From: Sulfuricurvum sp.
GTDB lineage: Bacteria; Campylobacterota; Campylobacteria; Campylobacterales; Sulfurimonadaceae
NCBI RefSeq assembly: GCF_030691015.1
Contig: NZ_JAUYFF010000019.1
Coordinates: 124,001 to 188,000, forward strand
Direction of reading: 5' to 3'
Length of the DNA: 64,000 bases
Shown here: positions 25,113 to 33,437 of the stretch, one piece after another
Position numbering within the stretch: position 1 is the first letter of the stretch
Layout: every line of letters starts with the position of its first letter
Notes under the pieces: model-generated
Seen by the model: the letters and a program-made list of their open reading frames with translations, nothing else
Told to the model about the DNA's origin: nothing
Database searches by the model: none
Made by a program: the position numbers and the translations under genes

Positions 25113-27005
25113 TCAATACTCGACAAAGGTTAGTGAGAGGAGATCGTTTTTATAGTTGTCTTGCGTTTTATATTCTCGGTAGCCCTCAGAGAGGGCTATT
25201 CCTACAAGGTATTTTTTATCTTCAAATAGGGTAAAACAGTGGGTAGACTCTTCTGCGTTAAAGCGTAATATCTCATTCTCAAGAGGGAGTTGCTGTAATA
25301 ATTTCATCTCGGGATGAGTTGTTGCTATAACAACTCCTTTACGGTCAATAAAGCAAGAGAAACCTTTTTTTGAACTTGAAAAACTATCTTCGAGCATAGC
25401 ATTAAATTGAGGGTATGCATCAAAAACGATTCCGATTCCCCCTAATGTTATCCCATTAGAACGGATAGTTGAACTGTAAATGTAGGTAGGGGAATCGTTA
25501 TAAAACAGGTTGTTTTCAAACGGACTGACAAAATAATTTTGGCTATTTTTATTGGAGAGTGTTTTTGAGATATAGTCTCCGGAAACCTTTTTCCCGATGA
25601 TGGTTTGATCGGATGAAGCGGCGATAATCATCGAATCGGTGTCGTAAATAAAGAGATTGGTATAGACCGTATAGAGACTGTTTATGTAGTGCAATACATC
25701 GCTGATACGTTTAATATCGGGGGTTTCTTGAGAAAGTTCTTCTTCAAATGTCGGAGTCATAGCCCACCATCGGCAGTCGTTGGCTCGTTCATAGAGATTT
25801 CGATCCATGATATTTATGGCTAATTTTGCGGATGCCTGAACATCAAACACTAGCCCTTCCATAATCGTATTTTCGAGATTCGTAACAGACTCTTTTATGG
25901 TTTCTAAAATCGATGTACTTATGTTGCGTAGATTATCCAAAACAGGCGTTAAAACATAGACTCGCTCTTTTGCCGCAATAAGCTCCCCATTAATAATGAC
26001 ATCACTGAGATCTTCGATAACATCATCCGCTTTCATAATAATAGAGCGAATATTATCGTTCAGGGTACATTTAATCTTAGCGGAAGCCGTGGAGGGAAGA
26101 TTTCGGGAATGATTGATTCCATTTTTATAGGCGATACTGTTCCATTTTGCCCCGTGATACCCCTCATACCCTTTTGTTTTTGCTGAAACATAAAGAGATC
26201 CGTTTCGGTAAACATAAGGAGCCTCGGTATCTATGCGGAGAAAATCATTAAGGGATGTGAGTTGATGATCGGATGAGGCTATTACGTCTTTACCGTTTGT
26301 AAAGAGGATGTGCTCGTTGGGGTTCAATAAAGATGAGAAAATATGGGACATTTCATCATCAAAACGAAAACACAAGATGAGAACCCCCAGCGTTTGTTGA
26401 TTTTCTACAATTCTTTGGGCAAATAAAAGCGTTTTGGGCTGGGAAATAAAAAGATCGGTCTGCGCATATCGTTCAATATAGCCATCATAGTGGAGTGCTT
26501 CGGTGATAAGGGGATCATCTGAATGGGTTAATGCATTGTTTTCGTTGATGTTGAGGCGAATATTTCCTTTGTCATCCGTAATGATTATTTCATTATAAAC
26601 ACTGTACTTCAGTGTATATTCGATGAGACGCTGACGAAGCTGTTCAGGATTTTTGTTCTCTTTAAGATAGGTGATGATCGATTCATCTGTTGCTAAAAAT
26701 CCGACATCCGCTGTACGTTCAAAAAGATTCCGGATTAATATATCGATACTTATTTGGGCTTTTGAACGTAATTCTTCGGTATGTTTTTTTAGATTTTCAT
26801 CGATGAGCAGAGGGATAAGTTCCTCTTGGAGGCTACTGAATGTTTCAATCGTTTTTTCAGTAAAGGAGAATAGGTTTGCCGCTTGTTCAATTGCGCATAT
26901 TTTTCCGGTGAGGATGATTTTTTTTAAGAATCTATTTTGTCCGTCAAATAGTTGCACATTTCTTTGAATAAACGGAAAAAGTTGTGAAATACTGGACGAT
27001 TGCAT
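25113..27005 (-). CDS. Soluble tandem-Cache-like sensor without output domain
   Basis: The 630-residue protein has no signal peptide and no membrane segment. It contains two related units. The first starts with IDILIRNLFERTADVGFLAT (residues 87-106) and the second with INIMDRNLYERANDCRWWAM (397-416). Each is followed by a PAS-like Cache fold with strands such as EIIITDDKGNIRLNI and LFIYDTDSMIIAAS. The end (LSEGYREYKTQDNYKNDLLSL) resembles the segment that in related proteins, from memory, leads into CheW; here the protein stops. No kinase, GGDEF, MCP or HTH domain is present. It lies between nrtABD and an Rrf2 regulator, so nitrate or redox sensing is the contextual guess. Confidence 0.7.
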   Translation of the reverse strand: MQSSSISQLFPFIQRNVQLFDGQNRFLKKIILTGKICAIEQAANLFSFTEKTIETFSSLQEELIPLLIDENLKKHTEELRSKAQISIDILIRNLFERTADVGFLATDESIITYLKENKNPEQLRQRLIEYTLKYSVYNEIIITDDKGNIRLNINENNALTHSDDPLITEALHYDGYIERYAQTDLFISQPKTLLFAQRIVENQQTLGVLILCFRFDDEMSHIFSSLLNPNEHILFTNGKDVIASSDHQLTSLNDFLRIDTEAPYVYRNGSLYVSAKTKGYEGYHGAKWNSIAYKNGINHSRNLPSTASAKIKCTLNDNIRSIIMKADDVIEDLSDVIINGELIAAKERVYVLTPVLDNLRNISTSILETIKESVTNLENTIMEGLVFDVQASAKLAINIMDRNLYERANDCRWWAMTPTFEEELSQETPDIKRISDVLHYINSLYTVYTNLFIYDTDSMIIAASSDQTIIGKKVSGDYISKTLSNKNSQNYFVSPFENNLFYNDSPTYIYSSTIRSNGITLGGIGIVFDAYPQFNAMLEDSFSSSKKGFSCFIDRKGVVIATTHPEMKLLQQLPLENEILRFNAEESTHCFTLFEDKKYLVGIALSEGYREYKTQDNYKNDLLSLTFVEY

Positions 27006-27146
27006 GCCGTTACACCTATTCTACCGTTAAGATATATTTTTATAGATGTAATGATATCTGAGATTAAGAGAGGGTGTGGGTTTAATATAATCATATAGTT
27101 GTTTAAAATATATACATACAGGTGAATTTCAAACGATGAAAATGGA

Positions 27147-27572
27147 TTAAATTCGTTTGATTCTGCGTTGAAGAATATCGTCGGTGATTTCACTCAGACA
27201 CATCGCGTCATACATCTCTAGCATCTCTTGACGCCATTTATCCCATTGTGAATGAAGTGCGCACGGTTTTTCACTTTCACAGTTTCCGATACCGAGAACG
27301 CACGCATCAAAGAAGGTTGATCCATCTACGGCATCAATGATAGAGAGTAGGGTGATCTCAGAAGCATCACGAGAGAGAGTAACTCCCCCTGCAGCTCCTC
27401 GTTGAGAGATTATGATTCCGGCATGAACCAATTTTTGAAGTGATTTGGCCATAAAATGGAAAGGAAGATCAAGTGCTTCGCTGATCTCTTGTATCCGATG
27501 AAATTCCCCTACGGGCTTGGTTGAGAGCCACACGGCAGCACGGATAGTATCTTGGCAAGCAGAAGAGAGCAT
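27147..27572 (-). CDS. Rrf2-family Fe-S-type transcriptional regulator
   Basis: The 141-residue protein has the Rrf2 winged-helix layout: an N-terminal helix (LSSACQDTIRAAVWLSTKP), recognition region (ISEALDLPFHFMAKSLQKLVHAGIIISQRGAAGGVTL) and a C-terminal cysteine loop C-x6-C-x5-C (CVLGIGNCESEKPC) of the type that binds a [2Fe-2S] or [4Fe-4S] cluster in IscR/NsrR. It is the only DNA-binding regulator I see inside the nitrate locus. Its own upstream region (27591-27602) shares the 12-mer ATAATAGTGTAA with the cobA promoter (21410-21421). Nitric oxide, redox or Fe-S status could be the signal. Confidence 0.88.
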   Translation of the reverse strand: MLSSACQDTIRAAVWLSTKPVGEFHRIQEISEALDLPFHFMAKSLQKLVHAGIIISQRGAAGGVTLSRDASEITLLSIIDAVDGSTFFDACVLGIGNCESEKPCALHSQWDKWRQEMLEMYDAMCLSEITDDILQRRIKRI

Positions 27573-27730
27573 CAGTAAAACCTTTTGAATATAATAGTGT
27601 AATTGTAGCTTAGATTATTGACTCAAGGGGGCATCTTCATGAGAATTGTGGATCACAAGTATCCATAAATTGTCGATATAAATGGACATTATGGTATATT
27701 TTAAGAAGCAGGATAGAGGAAGTGGGTTGT

Positions 27731-30373
27731 ATGTTAAAAAAATTTATAAAATGTTGTCGCAGAAATTTTTTCTTTCAGATAACTGTTTTATTTCTTCCTA
27801 TAGCGATTGGGATTATCGGGATAGCTCTTTACAGTTATGATGTTGAAAAAAAACGAGAATTTACACTTAATGCATCGAATCAATTTGCTATTCTAAATAT
27901 GGGAAAAAATTCTATTCGTCAAGCTTTGGAGAGAGTCAAATATGATGTTCAATATCTTTCGCATTATCATGAGTTTGAGGATTATATTATTACCGGCTCG
28001 TCTGAAAAGGTGAAGGATCTGAGTCATGATTTCAAATTCGTGATGGAAAATCGTCGTGTTTATGATCAGATTCGTTGGATCGATGAAACCGGTATGGAAC
28101 GGTTTCGGATCAATTTTAATAACGGTTCTCCCGTTCTTATCGATTCTCAATATCTTCAAAATAAAAAAGGGCGTTACTATTTTTCGGATGCGATGCGCTA
28201 CAGAGAGGGGGAAACCTATTTCTCTTTATTTGATTTGAATGTGGAGAATGAAAAAATAGAAACTCCCTATAAGCCGACGATACGTTCCGCTACACCGATT
28301 ATAGATAAAGATGGTCATAAAAAAGGGATATTTATTATCAATTATCTAGGGGATGAGTTAATCCATAAATTTATTGATGCCACCTCTCTTTCTCACGGGG
28401 ATGTAATGTTGCTCAATGATAAGGGATATTGGCTCAAAGGGGTGAAAAAGAGCGATGAATGGGGGTTTATGTTCAATCGTAAAGATTTATCTCTTGCAGA
28501 GCGTAATCCGTCCGCTTGGCAACGGATTAGTAAAGAGGAAGAGGGAGAATTTGTTGATGAAAAAGGATTATGGACATTTATGACGATTCATCCACCGGCA
28601 AATGTGAAGGAGGGAAGCGAAGGATCGGTATGGAAAGCAGTTATATTGCTTCCAGCAGCCAAACTCTATAGTAAATCTGATACTCTTTTTTCCCATCTCT
28701 CCGTATTTGTAGTGCTGGGATTGATCGCGGCAGGAATCGGGAGCTTTACCTTGGCATATCTATACCGAAAAAAACAGCTGATACTCAAAGAACTTTCCGA
28801 ACTTCACCAAAGAACGGAGGGGATTTTACGCTCTGTTCCTGATATGATTATGCAAGTCGATAACGATAAACGATATATATGGGCTAATCACGTCGGAACC
28901 GAGTTTTTCGGAGAAGAGGTAATCGGAAAAGAGGCTTCGTTTTATTTCGAAGGAGAACAAAATACTTATACGATGGTTCAGCCTCTATTTACAGGTGAAA
29001 ATCATGCGGTTTATGTTGAAAGCTGGCAACGGCGGTATGACGGTGAAAAACGTCTTCTTGCGTGGTGGTGTCAAACGCTTCGGGATGAAGAGGGGATTAT
29101 TACGGGAATCCTCTCGACAGCTCGGGATATTACCGACGAGTATGAGATACAGAAAAATCTGCAGGAATCCGAAAAAAAATATAAAACGCTTGTGGAAAAT
29201 TCTATGGTTGGAATTTACCGTTCTGACACGTTAGGCAATATACTCTATGTCAATTCAGCATTGGCAAAGATACTTTCATTTGATTCATCCGATGATCTTA
29301 TAGAGGGAAAAAGTGTGCTTCGGTACAAAAATCCTGAGGAGAGAGCTATATTCATTGAGAAATTATATAAGGCACGTTATCTTAATAACTATGAAATGGA
29401 ATTGCTTGATAAGTACGATGTTCCGATTCCGGTAATGGTTAGTGCAACGCTTGAAGAGAATGTTCTCTCAGGAATGATTATTGATATGCGTGAGATCAAA
29501 GAATCTCGAAAAGAGATTGAAAAGCTGTCTAAAGCGGTTGAGCAGGTTGACGATATCGTGTATATCACGGACAAGGTTGGCAATATTTCGTATGTCAATG
29601 AAGCATATAGCCGTCATACCGGATATACAAGAGAAGACGCAATAGGAAATAATTCAAGAATTTCAAAATCGGGGATGCATGATCGTGAGTTTTATAAGGA
29701 ACTGTGGACAACAATCCTCAATGGAGAAGTCTATCGTAATACATTGATCAACCGAAAGAAAAACGGTGATTTATATTATGAGAAAAAAACCATTACACCC
29801 CTAAAAGATGATAACCATCACATTGTCGGATTTATTTCCACAGGAAAAGATGTTACACAAGAGACGATGTTGCATCAGGAAGTGGAGCGTATCGCTACGA
29901 TCGATAGTCTCACAGGTATCTATAACCGCCATAAATTTGAAGAGCTTTTTATTCTGGAAAGCGAGCGATCACGTCGATTTGGACATCCTCTTTCTATGAT
30001 CATGATTGACATCGACCATTTTAAATCGGTAAATGATACGTACGGTCACAACGTTGGAGATGAAGTGCTTAAACACTTAGCCAATGTTGCGCAGGAAAAT
30101 ATCCGTAAAATTGATATATTTGCACGATGGGGAGGGGAAGAGTTTTTGATTTTAAGCCCTGATACGGATTTGGAAAATATCCGAAAATTGGCTGAAAAAT
30201 TACGTATGGCGGTCGAAAAAGCAGTATTTCCGACGATTGGGCATATAACAATCAGTTTAGGAGTTAGCACTCTCGGTAAAGACGATTCTTTTAGCGAATT
30301 GTTCAAGCGGGCTGACCATGGACTCTACTACGCAAAAGAACATGGAAGAAATCAGGTAGGTATGTTCACCTAA
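27731..30373 (+). CDS. Cache/PAS sensor diguanylate cyclase
   Basis: I prefer ATG 27731 over GTG 27722: GAGGA lies 10 bases before the ATG but only 1 base before the GTG. The 880-residue protein has TM helices near 14-34 and 317-340, with a large extracytoplasmic Cache-like domain between them (YDQIRWIDETGMERFRINF, YYFSDAMRY, RSATPIIDKDGHKKGIFIINYL). Three PAS domains follow and a C-terminal GGEEF domain (near residue 800) with an intact RxxD inhibitory site (RKID). It should make c-di-GMP in response to a periplasmic signal. It is divergent from the Rrf2 gene. Confidence 0.9.
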   Translation: MLKKFIKCCRRNFFFQITVLFLPIAIGIIGIALYSYDVEKKREFTLNASNQFAILNMGKNSIRQALERVKYDVQYLSHYHEFEDYIITGSSEKVKDLSHDFKFVMENRRVYDQIRWIDETGMERFRINFNNGSPVLIDSQYLQNKKGRYYFSDAMRYREGETYFSLFDLNVENEKIETPYKPTIRSATPIIDKDGHKKGIFIINYLGDELIHKFIDATSLSHGDVMLLNDKGYWLKGVKKSDEWGFMFNRKDLSLAERNPSAWQRISKEEEGEFVDEKGLWTFMTIHPPANVKEGSEGSVWKAVILLPAAKLYSKSDTLFSHLSVFVVLGLIAAGIGSFTLAYLYRKKQLILKELSELHQRTEGILRSVPDMIMQVDNDKRYIWANHVGTEFFGEEVIGKEASFYFEGEQNTYTMVQPLFTGENHAVYVESWQRRYDGEKRLLAWWCQTLRDEEGIITGILSTARDITDEYEIQKNLQESEKKYKTLVENSMVGIYRSDTLGNILYVNSALAKILSFDSSDDLIEGKSVLRYKNPEERAIFIEKLYKARYLNNYEMELLDKYDVPIPVMVSATLEENVLSGMIIDMREIKESRKEIEKLSKAVEQVDDIVYITDKVGNISYVNEAYSRHTGYTREDAIGNNSRISKSGMHDREFYKELWTTILNGEVYRNTLINRKKNGDLYYEKKTITPLKDDNHHIVGFISTGKDVTQETMLHQEVERIATIDSLTGIYNRHKFEELFILESERSRRFGHPLSMIMIDIDHFKSVNDTYGHNVGDEVLKHLANVAQENIRKIDIFARWGGEEFLILSPDTDLENIRKLAEKLRMAVEKAVFPTIGHITISLGVSTLGKDDSFSELFKRADHGLYYAKEHGRNQVGMFT

Positions 30374-30389
30374 TCTTTAACAGCATTCC

Positions 30390-32030
30390 CTATTTTGACA
30401 CGTAGAGGACAAACGTCCAAACTTCAAGAATCAACATGATAAAAAACCCGATTTTATAAAACGTAGCGGGTGAGCGTTCGATAAGCGGTGTTTCTTTGCA
30501 AAAAAACGGTTTAACTTTTTCGGGTGCCTTCAGTTCATAAAATAATTCAGAATAGTGAGCGTAGCGCTGATTTGTTGAGATTGCAATGGCACGCATTATG
30601 ACAGAATCAAGCCACATCGGAATATTTTTATTTAGCTGCGCGGGGCGTTTGGGGGATTTAAAGATCGGTGTTTGAAACGGTTCAATTTCTCCGTAGGGAA
30701 ATTTTCCGGTAAGTGCCCAATATAAGGTGACTCCAATAGAGAAAATTTCGGTAGATTCGTTAATGACGCTTCCGTTGAAACGCTCAGGGGCGAGATAGGT
30801 AGGGGTGCCGGCACGGGAATTAGTAGAGAAAATCTGAACAATGGAGCCGAAATCGACCATCTTGAAATCGACTCCCGCTTCCCCCTCTTTTTTATAAACG
30901 AGGATATTCTCAGGTTTTATATCGCCGTGAACAAGACCCAAATGGAGCAGATGCGCTTCGGCACGATGGAGGAATTTTCCAAGAGAAATGGCATTATCGA
31001 CGGAGAGAGGACGATTTTTAAGATACTCTTGGAGATTTACCCCCTCCACCAGCTCCATCAGATAATAGCGCATACTTCGCTCATTGGGTACCCACGCGTG
31101 CCCAAACGCTTTGTGGGTGATTTGTTTGGCGTACCATGCTTCATGGACAAATGCATCGAGAGTCTCTTCATCATCCGCGTAGAGAGGAAATTTCATCACA
31201 CAGACGTCATCCCCTTTGGCTACTTTCCAAATACGCGCATGCGCCATCATAGGGCTGATAAGCGTGTATCCGTCGATGATTTCACCAACGTTGAGGGTCT
31301 CAGGTATCGGGAGGGGGATATTTTTAAGTGCGTGAAGCGGATCAAGAGAAATAATCCGGAAGATTTGGAGGCTCATATCATCACGATTTTCCGGCGCACA
31401 ATTTTGGGAGGCGTGATGGATTAGTGTGGAAGCACCTAATCCTTTATGAATCAAATCCGCAAAGGTTCTTTCATCTATAAGGTTATAAACACCGTCACTG
31501 CACATAATAAGCGTGTCACCCACACCAATAGGTGTTGAGAGTATACTCAACTCGATATTTTCACTCAAGCCGCATGCGGAGGTTAAGACATGGGACATGT
31601 ATTCGTCATCCATGGTATGATCACGTGTAAGACGGCAAAGTTCTCCCTTTGCTGTGAGAAGATAGATACGCGAATCACCGAGATGAAGAGTGTAGAGGTT
31701 TTCTCCCTCAATCACAGCAAGGCATAGTGTCGTAAGCAGTTCGATTTTCCCGTATTGGGTCATCGACTCTTTAAATAACAGAGAATTGATATGACGGGTA
31801 AAAACCTCCATGGTTTTAGGAATATCCCATGCCTTCGGACGATTTTTGAACTGATCAATAAAGAATTTGACACATTGGCGTGCGGCGGTACCGCCTCTTG
31901 CAGCACTACCGACTCCATCGCACAGTACACTGACTAACAACGCATTGTCAATGATAGTGAAGGCACACGAATCATCCCCTGTTGAGGAGTCTTTAGGGAG
32001 GATGAATTCGGAAGATTGAAGTTCTAACAT
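30390..32030 (-). CDS. PP2C phosphatase-Ser/Thr kinase fusion
   Basis: The 546-residue protein has an N-terminal PP2C phosphatase (about 1-235) with metal-site motifs DDSCAF, DGVGSAARGG, MCSDGVYN and DDMSL. A Hanks-type kinase follows (about 255-500): the lysine in VCVMKF, catalytic VHGDIKPENIL, the metal-binding DFGS and LAPERF. A single C-terminal membrane helix ends it (FFIMLILEVWTFVLYV). All main residues of both enzymes are present. It begins 2 bases after the NarK-type gene. A similar fusion next to a nitrate transporter is known in Pseudomonas (PA1782/PA1783, recalled), so it probably adjusts nitrate uptake or assimilation. Confidence 0.9.
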   Translation of the reverse strand: MLELQSSEFILPKDSSTGDDSCAFTIIDNALLVSVLCDGVGSAARGGTAARQCVKFFIDQFKNRPKAWDIPKTMEVFTRHINSLLFKESMTQYGKIELLTTLCLAVIEGENLYTLHLGDSRIYLLTAKGELCRLTRDHTMDDEYMSHVLTSACGLSENIELSILSTPIGVGDTLIMCSDGVYNLIDERTFADLIHKGLGASTLIHHASQNCAPENRDDMSLQIFRIISLDPLHALKNIPLPIPETLNVGEIIDGYTLISPMMAHARIWKVAKGDDVCVMKFPLYADDEETLDAFVHEAWYAKQITHKAFGHAWVPNERSMRYYLMELVEGVNLQEYLKNRPLSVDNAISLGKFLHRAEAHLLHLGLVHGDIKPENILVYKKEGEAGVDFKMVDFGSIVQIFSTNSRAGTPTYLAPERFNGSVINESTEIFSIGVTLYWALTGKFPYGEIEPFQTPIFKSPKRPAQLNKNIPMWLDSVIMRAIAISTNQRYAHYSELFYELKAPEKVKPFFCKETPLIERSPATFYKIGFFIMLILEVWTFVLYVSK

Positions 32031-32032
32031 TA

Positions 32033-33310
32033 TTATATTCTAGCTCCGGAAACAGCGCCCCATGTGGTACGCCAGCGTGTTTTTACCAAACTTATCCCTA
32101 CTAAAGCAACCATTACCATCGCCGCAAAGATCAAAAATCCGGCACTATAGCCATCGTACGCTCCTTGAGACCAGCCGAAGGTTTTGATAAGTACCGTACC
32201 GCCCAGACCGCCGGCCGCACCGATAAGCCCCGTCATAATTCCGATATCTTTACCGAAACGTTGCGGTACGAGTTGAAATACCGAGCCGTTCGCCATTCCG
32301 AGGTTGGCCATAATGAGAAACATGACAAGAATCGCTCCCCAAAACGGCAGAGCAACAAACGCGCTGATAAAGGAGAGTACGATAATCATACCGAAAAAAA
32401 TGTAAAGGGATTTGATTCCCCCCATTTTATCGGCAAAGGCACCTCCTACGGGGCGAAGCATCGCACCGGCAAAGATACAAAGCGCTCCGAAATAGCCGGC
32501 AATTACTTTTACGTTACTCTCATCCATTACATTGATTCCAAACGAGGACATATCGGCTTGATACGTATTCATCAAATAGACTTTCATATAGTTGGCAAAT
32601 CCGATAAATCCTCCGAAACTGACGGCATAAAAGAGGTTAAACCACCATGTGTCACGATCACGCATCAGTTTGAGATAGTCGCGCAATTTTTTCGGATTAG
32701 GTTTATAAACGGATGTCGGAGCATCTTTTGCCATCATCATATAGGCGACTAAGACGATAGTCGATAACACCGCACCGACGAGAAACACCGATGCCCATCC
32801 CCATAATTCGGCAATTTTAGGGGCAAACAAAAAGTCGATAACGACACCGATATTTCCAGCACCCGCGATCCCAAGGACAGTTCCTTGTAAACGCGGCGGA
32901 TACCATTGACCCGCTTGCGGCAGTGCGACGGCAAACGATGCTCCGGCAAATCCAAGTCCCAAGGCAACCCATAGCAACTGACTATACGTAATTGTATCTG
33001 CGCTCATATATGCATAGAATAACGTTGCGATAACGATGAGCTGAGAAATGAGAGCCGTCTTTTTTGCGCCGAATTTATCGACAAATATTCCCAAAACAAT
33101 TCGAAGCAAAGCTCCGGCTAAAACCGGAATCGCCAGCAGGGTGGCCTGCTGATCATCACTCATCGTGAAGCCTCGCAAAGAGAGAGACTCTCCGATCTCA
33201 GTGGCGAGTGGCCCCAGCATCGTCCACATCATAAAACTAAAGTCAAAATACAAGAAAGCGGCAAACAGTGTCGGCCAGTGTCCCTCTTTTTTTAAATCTC
33301 CGAACTTCAT
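32033..33310 (-). CDS. NarK/NasA-type nitrate/nitrite MFS transporter
   Basis: This is a 425-residue, 12-helix MFS protein. Nitrate/nitrite porter signatures are visible: GGSFAVALPQAGQWYP-like GASFAVALPQAGQWYPPRLQG, GIAGAGNIGVVIDFL and MANLGMANGSVFQLVPQRFGKDIGIMTGLIGAAGGLGG, which carry the two nitrate-signature glycine-rich helices. With the ABC importer, the cell has two nitrate uptake routes. It is in an operon with the PP2C-kinase gene. The promoter has the shared dyad and leader. Confidence 0.92.
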   Translation of the reverse strand: MKFGDLKKEGHWPTLFAAFLYFDFSFMMWTMLGPLATEIGESLSLRGFTMSDDQQATLLAIPVLAGALLRIVLGIFVDKFGAKKTALISQLIVIATLFYAYMSADTITYSQLLWVALGLGFAGASFAVALPQAGQWYPPRLQGTVLGIAGAGNIGVVIDFLFAPKIAELWGWASVFLVGAVLSTIVLVAYMMMAKDAPTSVYKPNPKKLRDYLKLMRDRDTWWFNLFYAVSFGGFIGFANYMKVYLMNTYQADMSSFGINVMDESNVKVIAGYFGALCIFAGAMLRPVGGAFADKMGGIKSLYIFFGMIIVLSFISAFVALPFWGAILVMFLIMANLGMANGSVFQLVPQRFGKDIGIMTGLIGAAGGLGGTVLIKTFGWSQGAYDGYSAGFLIFAAMVMVALVGISLVKTRWRTTWGAVSGARI

Positions 33311-33316
33311 AGGTTC

Positions 33317-33362
33317 TCCTAATTAGGATTTTTTTATCTGAAATAATTGTAGGGTAAAAAAG
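33317..33362 (-). promoter_or_regulatory. NarK-type gene -10 and leader dyad
   Basis: On the minus strand: TTTTTTACCC, TACAAT (-10, 33351-33346), GAT-AAAAAA-ATC, then CCTAATTAGGAG. The inner dyad keeps its symmetry although both arms changed from GAC/GTC (before cobA and nrtA) to GAT/ATC. TCCTAATTAGGA is itself a perfect 12-bp palindrome overlapping the ribosome binding site. Confidence 0.6.
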
Positions 33363-33382
33363 TGGGTATGAATGTACTAATC

Positions 33383-33399
33383 TGATTAAATAATAATCA
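33383..33399. promoter_or_regulatory. Nitrate-regulon dyad before the NarK-type gene
   Basis: TGATTA-AATAA-TAATCA is a perfect dyad centred 42.5 bp from the centre of the -10. It is the third copy of the motif in this locus. Confidence 0.6.
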
Positions 33400-33437
33400 A
33401 TAACACCAATGGGAGGAAAAGGGGTGAGAGAAGCTCT

